The notes: generated by a model from the letters alone, not told the origin. A stretch of DNA of 39,479 bases from CAZPMT01 sp964587655 (GCA_964587655.1 CAZPMT010000041.1:1-39479), one strand, 5' to 3'. Counted from the first letter of the stretch, positions 26,074 to 34,442 are shown. Numbers and translations: made by a program.

Positions 26074-26497
26074 CGACAAGGCCCTCCTTGGTAGACAAAG
26101 AGTTGCAACCCCTCGTCTGTTGCGAGGACTAAGACAAGCCTGTCCGCCGTCGCCGGAACCCGACGGAGTCACGATCAGATGCAGAGTCTCGAACGCCATT
26201 CCATAAGGCATGACCGCATCGGGAATGAGCCCGCCCAAGGCCTTGCCAGGAGTGTACACCCATGAGTTCATGCATGCCAAGTCCTGAGCACACATCCACG
26301 AGGTACTGAGGCGGGATCGACTGGGTCGCGCCACGCACTCGGTTGCCATTAAGTCCCAAGCTATCCAAGAACTGGCGTGCCAGCCTCTCTGTATCCGAAG
26401 CCAAGTCCGATGCGCGAGACATGCGAATGCTTGTCTACAGCGGCGGGGTTACTCGCGGCGGACATTTTTCGAGGAATTAACACTTGTCGCAAAGTCG
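26074..26497. other. Region upstream of the kinase-MurQ gene, possible remnant of a small gene
   Basis: No intact recognised gene lies here. On the minus strand one frame reads MSRASDLASDTERLARQFLD up to MHELMGV (about 26422 to 26255) and the frame of the kinase gene continues with VYTPGKALGGLIPDAVMPYG and LHLIVTP. Joined by a frameshift they would give a coherent 80-90 residue protein, which I cannot assign. The promoter of the recycling operon should also be in this gap, but I see no convincing boxes on the minus strand. Confidence 0.3.
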
Positions 26498-26526
26498 TTG
26501 CACTTTCCCGCGGGGTCAGGTAGAAT
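26498..26526 (+). promoter_or_regulatory. Sigma70-type promoter of the small secreted protein gene
   Basis: TTGCAC and TAGAAT are 17 bases apart on the plus strand; each differs from consensus at one or two positions. A start near 26533 would leave a leader of about 27 bases containing AAGGAG, nine to ten bases before the ATG at 26560. It is the best promoter match I see in the window. Confidence 0.65.
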
Positions 26527-26559
26527 AAAGATGGTGAATTGTATAAGGAGAGAAACCCT

Positions 26560-26838
26560 ATGAACGTCACGAAGCTTCTGATGGCTCTCACACTGTGCGT
26601 TCTTCTGTGTGTCATGCTGGGCCTGGTGGTTGATCAAGCCCACGCACAGAAAGGTCTTGGCGGCAAGGGCGTTGGCAAGGACTTGGGCGGCGACAAGGAT
26701 CTGGCGTCGAAGAAGGGTATGTCGGTGATCATGGACTCGAAGAAGAAGTCAGACCCGAGCAAGATGCCGAGCAAGCTGCAAAAGACCGTTGGGCTCGGAT
26801 CCATCTTTGTCATGATCGCCGTGGTGAAATGGCTGTAA
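26560..26838 (+). CDS. Small secreted or membrane-anchored protein of unknown function
   Basis: The 92-residue product has a signal peptide (LLMALTLCVLLCVMLGLVV, probable cleavage after AHA), then a Gly/Lys/Asp-rich middle (KGLGGKGVGKDLGGDKDLAS, DSKKKSDPSKMPSKLQK) and a hydrophobic end (VGLGSIFVMIAVVKWL) that could be a tail anchor. ATG 26560 is chosen because AAGGAG precedes it and the signal peptide starts there. The middle has repeated LGG(K/D)K units. It has its own promoter and is not in an operon with the genes on either side. The make-up (exported, basic, low complexity, strong expression signals) suggests an abundant small envelope protein, but no family is recognised. Confidence 0.75.
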   Translation: MNVTKLLMALTLCVLLCVMLGLVVDQAHAQKGLGGKGVGKDLGGDKDLASKKGMSVIMDSKKKSDPSKMPSKLQKTVGLGSIFVMIAVVKWL

Positions 26839-26878
26839 CCGCGCGTTGGTTCCGCCAGCGGTGCAAGTATGCGCTCTG

Positions 26879-26919
26879 ACCGAGTCGACATGGGAATTCC
26901 CTTCTCAGATTGACTCGGT
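26879..26919 (+). terminator. Possible hairpin after the small protein gene
   Basis: ACCGAGTC at 26879-26886 pairs with GACTCGGT at 26912-26919; the loop contains a second palindrome, GGGAATTCCC. AATAATG follows instead of a T-run, so intrinsic termination is uncertain. Its place, 40 bases after the stop codon, fits a terminator or an mRNA 3' stabilising structure. Confidence 0.3.
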
Positions 26920-27071
26920 AATAATGTCAGCCGCGAGGTCTTGAGATTTCAATTGTGCAGGTCAGGCGTCCGGAGCGCCTGCCCGTTGCCGGGGATTTCC
27001 CCGCAGGCAAGATATCACATATCCTAATGACCGGGCGCGACCAGCCTGTGCCGAGATAGGGAACGACGGGA

Positions 27072-28415
27072 TTGAAAGAGCGCGTTCTTATTCTGGATGA
27101 CGAGGCCAGTATTCTTGATGTGCTGAGCGAGCACCTCGGGTACGAGGGGTATGAGTGCGTCGTGGCGCTGTCGCCGCACGAAGCGCTGGACATCATCCGG
27201 CAAGACGATCTCTCCGTTTTGCTGACGGACCTCAAGATGCCGGAGATGCACGGCATCGAGGTCGTCCGCAGGGCGAAAGAGATCAATCAAGACCTGGCCA
27301 TTATCGTTATTACAGCCATGGTGGACGTGAAGAACGCCATTCAGGCGCTCCGTATCGGCGCCGATGACTACGTCCTCAAACCCTTTAATCTGAGCGAGAT
27401 CTCGTTGTGCGTGGGCCGTGCCGTCGAGAAGCGCAACTTGGTCATCCAGAGTCGCAAACACCAGGAGGAATTGGAGAAGCGCGTCCGTGAGGCGACCTCG
27501 GATCTTGAGCGCACCAACCACGAGCTTCGCGAGACGAAGGACTACCTCGAGAATCTGCTGCACAGCACCGTGGATGCCATCATCACGACGGACGCGAGCG
27601 GGAACATCACCTTCGCGAACGAAGGGGCGACGCGCATGCTGGGGTACACGCGGCAGGACCTTATGAGCGTGGAGATTGCCAAGCTTTACACGGGCGGAAA
27701 CGACGAGGCGGCATACGTGCAGCGGCTCCTGCGCGAAAACGCCCCGCTGCAGAATTACGAGACCGAACTCACCCACAAGAACGGCGCGGTCGTTCCGGTC
27801 AACATGTCCTTGTCGTTCGTGCACGGACCCGACGGGAGCATTGCGTCGACGCTCGCCATCTGCAAGGACATCACGCGGCAGAAAAAACTCGAGACCGAAC
27901 TGAAGGAGATGTCGATCAAGGACTCCGTCACGGGCCTCTACAATCAGCGGTACTTTTACGACCGGCTGGCCGCGGAAATCGAGCGCGCTCGGCGTCAGAG
28001 CCACCCCTTGTCTCTGCTTCTTTTCGACATCGACCAGTTCAAACAGTACAACGATTGCCACGGACACCTGGCCGGGGACAGCGTGTTGCAGACGGCGGGG
28101 GTGGTCGTCATGGAATCCACGCGCGAGCACGTCGACCTTGGGTTCCGCTACGGCGGCGACGAGTTCACGGTCATTCTCGCCGAGGCCGACGAGGCCCAGG
28201 CGTACAACATCGCCGAACGTATCCGAACCGGGTTCGAGTCGCGCAAGTTCGACCGGCTCACGGTAAGCGTCGGGTTGATGACCTATCGGGAAGGGTACTC
28301 CCTCCGGACGTTCATCCAGTTCACGGATGCCATGATGTACGACGCGAAGCGGTCGGGGGGGAATCGGATCTTTGTTTATAGGCCGGAAGCGGTCGTACAC
28401 GGGGAGACTGGATGA
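27072..28415 (+). CDS. Response regulator with PAS and GGDEF domains, probable diguanylate cyclase
   Basis: The 447-residue protein has a receiver domain (1-120; acidic pocket LILDDE, phospho-acceptor Asp53 in LLTDLKMPEM, Lys in VLKPFN), a coiled coil (about 125-160), a PAS domain (about 160-270, TVDAIITTDASGNITFANEG) and a GGDEF domain (about 285-440) with intact motif RYGGDEFTVIL at 361-365. It should make cyclic di-GMP when phosphorylated or when PAS is engaged. The inhibitory I-site (RxxD five residues before GGDEF) is absent: the sequence is REHVD, placing Arg one residue too far. The start is TTG 27072, forced by the conserved receiver N-terminus. No sensor kinase is nearby. Its stop overlaps the next gene start as ATGA. 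Confidence 0.92.
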   Translation: MKERVLILDDEASILDVLSEHLGYEGYECVVALSPHEALDIIRQDDLSVLLTDLKMPEMHGIEVVRRAKEINQDLAIIVITAMVDVKNAIQALRIGADDYVLKPFNLSEISLCVGRAVEKRNLVIQSRKHQEELEKRVREATSDLERTNHELRETKDYLENLLHSTVDAIITTDASGNITFANEGATRMLGYTRQDLMSVEIAKLYTGGNDEAAYVQRLLRENAPLQNYETELTHKNGAVVPVNMSLSFVHGPDGSIASTLAICKDITRQKKLETELKEMSIKDSVTGLYNQRYFYDRLAAEIERARRQSHPLSLLLFDIDQFKQYNDCHGHLAGDSVLQTAGVVVMESTREHVDLGFRYGGDEFTVILAEADEAQAYNIAERIRTGFESRKFDRLTVSVGLMTYREGYSLRTFIQFTDAMMYDAKRSGGNRIFVYRPEAVVHGETG

Positions 28416-29224
28416 AACTTGGGATCTGCAACGAGATCTTCAAGGATTGGAGTGACATCGGGCGGACGATCGACTACGTCAAGGCGGCCGGATACGACGG
28501 TCTCGAGATCGCGCCGTTCACGCTCGCCAAGTACGTAACGGACGTTCCGCGGGCAACGCGTCAGGAGATCGTTCGGAAGGCGCGGCAGGCCGGCCTCGAG
28601 ATCCTCGGCATTCACTGGGTGCTCGTGGGGCCTGAAGGGGTGCACATCAACCATCCGGACAAAGACGTGCGGGACAAGACCGTTCAATACCTGATCGACC
28701 TCGCCAACTTCTGCGGGGACGTCGGCGGGAAAGTTATGATCTTCGGTTCGCCGAAGCAGCGATCCGTGATGGAAGGCGTCACATACGATCAGGCCTTTGA
28801 CTACACGGTCGCGGCCTTCGAGAAAGCCCTTCCCGCCTGCGCGGAACGCGGCGTCACGATCTGCATGGAGCCGCTGACGCACATGGAAACGAACTTCTGC
28901 ACGAGCGCGGAAGAGACGGTGCGTCTCATCGACAGGATAAACCATCCGAATTTCCGCCTGCTGCTCGACACGAAGGCCATGGCCTTCGAGAAGGAAGGCC
29001 GCCCGGCCACGATTCGCAAGTATGCGAAGTATCTTGCCCATTATCACGCTAATGATGAGAACCTGAACGGTCCCGGTTGGGGCGATGTCGATTTCGGGCC
29101 CATTTTCCAGGCTTTGCGCGACGCTGACTATCAAGGCTACGTGTCCGTGGAGGTCTTCAAGTTCGAACCGGGGCCGGAAGCCATCGCCACGAAGAGCCTC
29201 GAGTACATGAAGCGGTTCGTCTGA
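28412..29224 (+). CDS. Sugar phosphate isomerase/epimerase-like TIM-barrel protein (cytoplasmic)
   Basis: The 270-residue protein belongs to the xylose-isomerase-like / AP endonuclease family 2 barrel. Expected metal ligands are visible: Glu in TICMEPLTH, Asp in LLLDTKAMA, His in AHYHANDEN and Glu in VSVEVFKFEPG. The start MKLGICNEIFKDWSDIG is usual for this group. Members interconvert ketoses or act on inositol-type and oxidised sugars; specificity cannot be read from sequence. No signal peptide is present. Its ATG overlaps the TGA of the diguanylate cyclase gene, so both are probably made from one transcript. Confidence 0.87.
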   Translation: MKLGICNEIFKDWSDIGRTIDYVKAAGYDGLEIAPFTLAKYVTDVPRATRQEIVRKARQAGLEILGIHWVLVGPEGVHINHPDKDVRDKTVQYLIDLANFCGDVGGKVMIFGSPKQRSVMEGVTYDQAFDYTVAAFEKALPACAERGVTICMEPLTHMETNFCTSAEETVRLIDRINHPNFRLLLDTKAMAFEKEGRPATIRKYAKYLAHYHANDENLNGPGWGDVDFGPIFQALRDADYQGYVSVEVFKFEPGPEAIATKSLEYMKRFV

Positions 29225-29360
29225 CCGGGACGGGCCGAGGACAGTCGCTAGAATCACGGGAAAGGAGCCTGTTGAGGTCGCGGGCAAGTCCATATGGGGA
29301 ATCTCGGATCGCATGAGTCATGGGCAGTGAGGACGAAACGCAGGAAAAGAGGGTACGAAA

Positions 29361-30587
29361 ATGAGACCGACCGGAACGCGCAGGCGGGTGCGGGTAATTG
29401 CTAGGGTGGTGACCGGGCGCTTGGCCGTAACGACCACCGCGGAGGTCGCGCCAGTCGTAATCAACTCCATGCGGCGGAAACTGTGGGGAATCCTGTTGCT
29501 CCTTCAGGTCATCTGGATGCCTGCAGTACATGCGGCCACATATTCCGGAGGCAGCGGGACGGAGGGGGATCCGTATCTCATCTCCATCCCTCAGGACCTC
29601 GTCACCCTCGCCAACACCGCCAATTCCGCCGATTGGAGCAGATCCTTCCTCATGACACAGGACATCGAAATGAGCGGCGTCACCGGATTCACACCCATCG
29701 GGAATTCCACCACCGCATTCACCGGTGTCTTCGACGGTGGCGGGCATGTCATCCGGAACCTGTATATTGACCGCCCAGATACAGATTATGTTGGCTTGTT
29801 CGGCCACATCACTTCGGGCGGCAGCGTGGATAGCTTGGGTATCGAAGACGGCGCGGTAACGGGCAACGACTACGTCGGCGGGCTGGTCGGGTATAACAGT
29901 AGCACCTACGTCACGGTGAGGGGCTGCTACGCCACGAGCCCGGTGACAGGCAACAACGGCATGGTTGGGGGTCTGGTCGGGTGGAACTACGGCACGGTGA
30001 CGAGCTGCTACGCAACGGGCGCGGTGACGGGCGCAGCCTACGTCGGCGGGCTGGTCGGCCATAACACCCGCACGGTGACGAGCTGCTACGCAACGGGCAC
30101 GGTGACGGGCAACTCCTACGTCGGCGGGCTGGTCGGCATCAACAACAGCGACGCCACGGTGACGGGCTGCTACGCCACGGGCGCGGTGACGGGTGGCACA
30201 ATTCTTGGCGGTCTCGTAGGCGCCAGTACTTTCGGCCCGGTGACGGCGTCGTTCTGGGATATTGACGTCGGTGGTCCGGATAACGGCTTTGGAACCGGTC
30301 TTCCCACAGCGCAGATGAAACAGCGCGCGACGTTCGAGTCGGCGGGTTGGGATTTCACGGGGTCGCCGCCGGTGTGGTACATCTTCGAGGGCCAGTCATA
30401 TCCGTACCTCTTCGGCATGCCGTCGGGTACCGAGGGTGAAGGAGAGGGCGAAGGCGAGGGTGAAGAAGTACAAGTACCGGCGGCAGGGCTGGCCGCTACT
30501 GCAATTCTCGGCTTCCTGCTCGTAGCAAGCTTCATGGCCCAAAATAGCCGAAGCACAAAAATAAAGCGGCAGCAGTGTCTTCCTTAG
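29361..30587 (+). CDS. GLUG-repeat surface protein with C-terminal anchor
   Basis: The 408-residue protein has a hydrophobic export signal (LWGILLLLQVIWMPAVHAA), a beta-helix-like N-part (GTEGDPYLISIPQDLVTLAN), then four to five GLUG-type repeats (VGGLVGYN, VGGLVGWN, VGGLVGHN, VGGLVGIN, with CYATGAVTG between) at about residues 170-290. The closing AQMKQRATFESAGWDF is typical of this class. The C-terminus is a Glu/Gly spacer (GEGEGEGEGEE), VPAAGLAATAILGFLLVASF and a basic tail, a sorting-signal layout like PEP-CTERM systems but with a VPAAG motif. ATG 29361 has a weak upstream site; the export signal only begins at ATG 29469, which has none, so the start is open. A role in surface attachment is inferred. 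Confidence 0.8.
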   Translation: MRPTGTRRRVRVIARVVTGRLAVTTTAEVAPVVINSMRRKLWGILLLLQVIWMPAVHAATYSGGSGTEGDPYLISIPQDLVTLANTANSADWSRSFLMTQDIEMSGVTGFTPIGNSTTAFTGVFDGGGHVIRNLYIDRPDTDYVGLFGHITSGGSVDSLGIEDGAVTGNDYVGGLVGYNSSTYVTVRGCYATSPVTGNNGMVGGLVGWNYGTVTSCYATGAVTGAAYVGGLVGHNTRTVTSCYATGTVTGNSYVGGLVGINNSDATVTGCYATGAVTGGTILGGLVGASTFGPVTASFWDIDVGGPDNGFGTGLPTAQMKQRATFESAGWDFTGSPPVWYIFEGQSYPYLFGMPSGTEGEGEGEGEGEEVQVPAAGLAATAILGFLLVASFMAQNSRSTKIKRQQCLP

Positions 30588-30609
30588 TATTGTGCGGGAT
30601 CGGGTCTAT

Positions 30610-31701
30610 ATGAGCCACGCTGCCAGGTTACATCTGATTGCCGGCGCTGTCATGTGCTTGGCGTTCGCGCCCGAATACGCGGCCCGCGGCGAGGCGGGAG
30701 AAGACGTCGCTCCTGTTTCCTCTTCACCGAACGTCTCCATCACAGGGCGCGAGTGCGTGATCCTTGTGCACGGGCTCATGGCCCGGAAATCGAGCTTGAG
30801 GACGCTTGAGAAGACTTTGGGGGCGCACGGATTCGATGTTGCCAATTGGGACTACTTGAGTACGCGGCAGACGATCTCGGAATCGGCGGACGCACTTTAC
30901 GAGTGTTACGAACTCAACGCGCGCTGCCACTCCAAGGTGCACTTCGTGTCGCACAGTCTCGGGGGCGTCGTCGTGCGATGCATGCTGAAGGGACACGCCG
31001 CACCCAAGCTCGGGAAGATCGTGATGCTTGCTCCGCCCAACCAAGGGTCGGCTGTCGCGCGGACGATGCTGAAAGGTCCCCTGAAATGGGTGGCAGGCCC
31101 CCCGGGCCAGGAATTGCAGTCGAAGGAATACCTCGAACGCCTCTGCGCCGTTCCCACGACCGGCGTGCTCGTCATCGCTGGTACGAAGTCCTTCGACTAT
31201 GTCAATCCCATCTCGTACGTCAGCGGCATGGCGCTCGAGGAACCCAACGACGGCACGGTCTCGGTGGAAGAGACACGGCTCGAAGGTCTGCCGGAGCCTC
31301 TGCAAGTCAAGGATTCCCACACGGGCCTTCCGAACAACCCCGAGGTGCTCAAGGCCGTGCTGGATTTCCTGCAAGACGCTTCGATCCGGGAGAAGGAACG
31401 GTCCGAGATCGAAGAAGGGCTGAAGATTCTCCGTCAGGATCCGGGGCGCGTCAAGGATGTCATCTCCTCCTTGCCGTCCCTGCCAAACGTAAGAACGAAA
31501 ACGCTGGGCGGAAAGATGTTCTGGGCCGACATGGTGAACGTCGACGGCTGGCGCGTTCAGGAAAACGTCTTCTTAGGCAACTGTCGGCTCCTCGATCCGG
31601 GGAATGTGCGTCACGCCTGGGGCAAGAAGGAAGACATGGTCAAGGCCTTCGAGGCCATCGTGGCCGGAACGCGCAGATCGGCAGCAAGGCCTGACCGCTG
31701 A
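30610..31701 (+). CDS. Secreted alpha/beta-hydrolase, lipase-like
   Basis: The 363-residue protein starts with an export signal (ARLHLIAGAVMCLAFAPEYA). The hydrolase fold shows the oxyanion segment VILVHGLMARKSSL, the nucleophile elbow FVSHSLGGVVVR with Ser, the acid in NDGTVSVEET and the His in VKDSHTGLP, a full triad in lipase order. The PPNQGSAVAR stretch after the elbow matches triacylglycerol-lipase-like proteins. The C-terminal 90 residues (from about IREKERSEIEEG) are charged and of unknown role. The start could be the GTG at 30592; ATG 30610 fits the signal peptide better. It is 22 bases after the GLUG gene and could be co-transcribed. Confidence 0.83.
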   Translation: MSHAARLHLIAGAVMCLAFAPEYAARGEAGEDVAPVSSSPNVSITGRECVILVHGLMARKSSLRTLEKTLGAHGFDVANWDYLSTRQTISESADALYECYELNARCHSKVHFVSHSLGGVVVRCMLKGHAAPKLGKIVMLAPPNQGSAVARTMLKGPLKWVAGPPGQELQSKEYLERLCAVPTTGVLVIAGTKSFDYVNPISYVSGMALEEPNDGTVSVEETRLEGLPEPLQVKDSHTGLPNNPEVLKAVLDFLQDASIREKERSEIEEGLKILRQDPGRVKDVISSLPSLPNVRTKTLGGKMFWADMVNVDGWRVQENVFLGNCRLLDPGNVRHAWGKKEDMVKAFEAIVAGTRRSAARPDR

Positions 31702-31755
31702 TTACTGACGGCTGATGGCCGTTTCCCTAATGAACTCCTCAAACCCAGACTGGCG

Positions 31756-31783
31756 TTGCAAAGACAGAAGGCTACTCTATATC
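31756..31783 (+). promoter_or_regulatory. Candidate promoter for the dehydratase-like gene pair
   Basis: TTGCAA and TATATC are 16 bases apart, about 90 bases before the ATG at 31874. Both boxes match four to five of six consensus positions. This is pattern matching only. Confidence 0.3.
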
Positions 31784-31873
31784 ATTGCGCCCGCGGTGGA
31801 GCCGCGCGCACGGATAAGGGCTGCTACCCACTGTCCCAGCGGCTAGTGACTGTTTGAGGCGAAGGATCTCGAG

Positions 31874-33058
31874 ATGTCTTTGAGCATAGCGGAAGTAACG
31901 GCGCGGTTTGAGGCGATCTGCGGGGACCCGTACGGGCCGGCGCGTGAGGCGGCCGGGCGTGGCAGGAAAGTGGCCGGGTATATGTGCACGTACGTCCCGG
32001 AGGAGATCCTGCATGCGGCGGGCTATCTCCCGTTGCGGATATTCGGGTGGTCGGACGGCACGCAGCGTGCGGACGGGTTGCTGCAAACGTTTGCGTGCAG
32101 TCTTGCCCGGGGCGCGTTGGACGCGGCGCTTTCGGGGAAGCTGGATTTCCTGAACGTGATGATCTTCGCTCACACGTGCGACACGATTCAGAACTTGACG
32201 GACATATGGCAGCGAAACGTGCCTGGGATGCGTCATCGCGTTTTGTCGGCGCCGGTGAGCACGTCCGGGGAAGCCGCGGTGGCGTTCTTTCGCGATGAAC
32301 TCGGCCGGCTCCGGCGGTTCTTGGAAGAAGGGCAAGGTCCGGTTTCGGACGCGACAATCGAGGAGAGCATCGCGCTCTACGAACGGCATCGCGCGGCCAT
32401 GCGGCGCTTGTACGAACTGCGTCGCAACGACCCACTGTGCCTGACTGGAAAGGAAATGCTGTCGGCTGTCCTTGCCTCGTTCCTCATGCGCAAGGAGGAT
32501 CATCTTCCATTGGTGCAAGACCTGATTAAGGCATTGGAGCGCCCCGGCGGCTGTGCAGTTCCCCGAGACCCGAAACCCGAAACCCGAAACCCGATTCGCG
32601 TGTTCGTCATCGGAAGCGTCTGCCAGAGCGCCGAGTATATGCGCGCAATCGAAGAGGCGGGGTGCGTGGTTGTTGACGATGATCTGTGCACGGGTGCGCG
32701 TGCGTTCGCGGTGCAACGCGTATCCGGGGCGGACCCGATTGACGCGCTGGCCCGGATGTACCTCGAACGGGTCCCGTGTCCGGCGAAACACCGGCCCGGC
32801 TACGACATGGGCGCCGACGTTCTCGGGCAAGCGCGTGCAGCTCGGGCCGGCGGCGTCATCTTTCTGCTGACGAAATTCTGCGACCCGTGGGCTTTTGACT
32901 ATCCCGGCGTGCGCGAGGCGTTGGAGGCGGCTTCCATCCCGTCGTTGCTGGTCGAGATCGAACAGGACCTTCGGCCGTCCGCCCACTTCTCGACGCGGAT
33001 CGGAGCTTTTGCCGAGATGCTTGCAAGTAGGCCGGTTTCTCCGAAGCCGGGCCCGTAG
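31874..33058 (+). CDS. 2-hydroxyacyl-CoA dehydratase / benzoyl-CoA reductase family subunit (HgdB/BcrC-like), first of a pair
   Basis: The 394-residue protein carries the family's Cys landmarks: MCTYVPEEILHAAGYLPLRI near the N-terminus, FACSLARGALD, FAHTCDTIQNL and LLTKFCDPWAFDYPGVREAL. In known members three Cys ligate a [4Fe-4S] cluster that receives one low-potential electron from an ATP-driven activase and passes it to a CoA thioester. The family covers (R)-2-hydroxyacyl-CoA dehydratases, class I benzoyl-CoA reductases and less studied double-cubane proteins. The partner subunit starts 17 bases downstream. No activase (HgdC/BadF-type with the Fe-S helix) and no CoA-transferase is in the window. 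A (CCCGAAA) repeat interrupts residues about 230-241. Confidence 0.85.
   Translation: MSLSIAEVTARFEAICGDPYGPAREAAGRGRKVAGYMCTYVPEEILHAAGYLPLRIFGWSDGTQRADGLLQTFACSLARGALDAALSGKLDFLNVMIFAHTCDTIQNLTDIWQRNVPGMRHRVLSAPVSTSGEAAVAFFRDELGRLRRFLEEGQGPVSDATIEESIALYERHRAAMRRLYELRRNDPLCLTGKEMLSAVLASFLMRKEDHLPLVQDLIKALERPGGCAVPRDPKPETRNPIRVFVIGSVCQSAEYMRAIEEAGCVVVDDDLCTGARAFAVQRVSGADPIDALARMYLERVPCPAKHRPGYDMGADVLGQARAARAGGVIFLLTKFCDPWAFDYPGVREALEAASIPSLLVEIEQDLRPSAHFSTRIGAFAEMLASRPVSPKPGP
32562..32596 (+). repeat. Heptad microsatellite CCCGAAA within a coding sequence
   Basis: Five consecutive 7-base units (CCCGAGA, three perfect CCCGAAA, CCCGATT) make 35 bases, encoding PRDPKPETRNPI between two halves of the protein. 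Since seven is not a multiple of three, gain or loss of one unit would shift the frame. Confidence 0.85.
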
Positions 33059-33075
33059 AAAGGATCGACGAAATC

Positions 33076-34293
33076 ATGAGTGCTCTGCGTGTTCCAATCA
33101 AGACCTCGGCCAAGATGATGCAGATGATGGCCGCTTATTACATGGGCGCGAAAATGGCCGAAGGCGGCCCGAAGAAGATAGCCTGGGTCACCAGCGGCGC
33201 GCCCGTCGAACTGTTGTATGCCGCGGACGTCATCGCGATCTATCCCGAGAACCATGCGGCACTGTGCGGCGCGCAGAAGATGGCCGTCGGTCTGTGCGAG
33301 GCGGCGGAAGAACGCGGCTTCTCGCGGGACCTGTGTTCATACGCGCGGACCGACTTCGGCTCGATCTTCACGAAGGGCGGGCCGATGGGCGGACTGCCGA
33401 AACCGGATTTCCTGGTCTGCTGCAACAACATTTGCGGAACCGCCACGAAGTGGTATCAGAACCTGCAACGCATCTGGAACGTGCCCCTGATCTTTATCGA
33501 CGCGCCGTTCGTGCACGGCGACGCCACGCCGGAAATCATCGAGTACGTGCGCGTCCAATTGGTGGACACACTGAAAACGGTCGGCGAGATCGTGGACAAA
33601 CCCGTCGAGCACGAGAAGCTTTTCGAGACGCTGCTGCTTTCGGCCCGCGCCGTCGAGTTGTGGCGGCAGATCCTCGAGTTGCTTACGCACAAGCCGTCGC
33701 CGATGACGTCGTTCGACACGTTCATGCATCTCGCGCCGATCGTGTGCCTGCGCGGCACGCAGCAATGCGTTGACTATTACGAAGAGCTGCTCGCCGAAAT
33801 GCAGCAGCGCGTGCGCGACGGCATTGCCGCGGTCCCGGGCGAAAAGTTCCGGCTCGGGTGGGACAACCTGCCCATTTGGTTCAAGATGGGCGGCCTGTCC
33901 AAGAAGTTCAGCGAACACAAGGCCTGCCTTGTGACGGCGACGTACGCCAGCGCATGGGCGCACCTGGTGAACCCGAACGCGACCGACGACCTCCTGCGCG
34001 AAATGGCGAAATCCTACCTCACGGTCTACATCAACTGCGGACTCGAGGAGCGCGTGCGCACCATGCAGAACGCCGTGACAAAGTTCGGACTCGACGGCTT
34101 CGTGCTCCACTCGGACCGGAGCTGCAAAGCCTACAGCCTCGGCCAGTACGAATTGGCCCGAACGCTCACTCACGAGCTCGACATTCCCACTCTCGTCATC
34201 GAGGCCGACATGAACGACTCCCGCGTCTACGCCGAAGAACAGGTACACGCCCGTATTGACGCGTTTATGGAAACCCTCGCAAATAGGGCATAG
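33076..34293 (+). CDS. 2-hydroxyacyl-CoA dehydratase / benzoyl-CoA reductase family subunit (HgdA/BcrB-like), second of a pair
   Basis: The 405-residue protein is homologous in plan to the gene before it, longer at the N-terminus. Landmarks are IAWVTSGAPVELLYAADVIA, ALCGAQKMA, RDLCSYARTDFGS, FLVCCNNICGTATKWYQNL and at the end CGLEERVRTMQNAV with DGFVLHSDRSCKAYSLGQYE, the last being the usual third Cys region (HSDRSCKPYS). The two subunits should form the catalytic heterodimer. The ATG has AAAGGA in front. The substrate is unknown; no aromatic or amino-acid fermentation genes flank it. An activase supplied from elsewhere in the genome is required for function. Confidence 0.88.
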   Translation: MSALRVPIKTSAKMMQMMAAYYMGAKMAEGGPKKIAWVTSGAPVELLYAADVIAIYPENHAALCGAQKMAVGLCEAAEERGFSRDLCSYARTDFGSIFTKGGPMGGLPKPDFLVCCNNICGTATKWYQNLQRIWNVPLIFIDAPFVHGDATPEIIEYVRVQLVDTLKTVGEIVDKPVEHEKLFETLLLSARAVELWRQILELLTHKPSPMTSFDTFMHLAPIVCLRGTQQCVDYYEELLAEMQQRVRDGIAAVPGEKFRLGWDNLPIWFKMGGLSKKFSEHKACLVTATYASAWAHLVNPNATDDLLREMAKSYLTVYINCGLEERVRTMQNAVTKFGLDGFVLHSDRSCKAYSLGQYELARTLTHELDIPTLVIEADMNDSRVYAEEQVHARIDAFMETLANRA

Positions 34294-34442
34294 GCCCTGC
34301 GTCCGATTGAAGCGCTTCAGATCATTCCCTTACGCGCTGTGGGTCTTAATGCGCGCTCCAAGCTATCAACATCGAAACATAGACCTGCCATACCGTTCAA
34401 GGATTTCCGGCCGCGCACTCGCCACCGTGAACTGGATTGGGG

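Noticed and set aside
26129..26422. 97-codon minus-strand frame as an intact gene
   Set aside because: Only its first part looks protein-like, no ribosome-binding site is seen and it overlaps the kinase frame; kept only as a possible frameshifted remnant.
34294..34442. Bidirectional terminator between the dehydratase pair and leuA
   Set aside because: The convergent gap should hold one, but I found no stem followed by a T-run on either strand.
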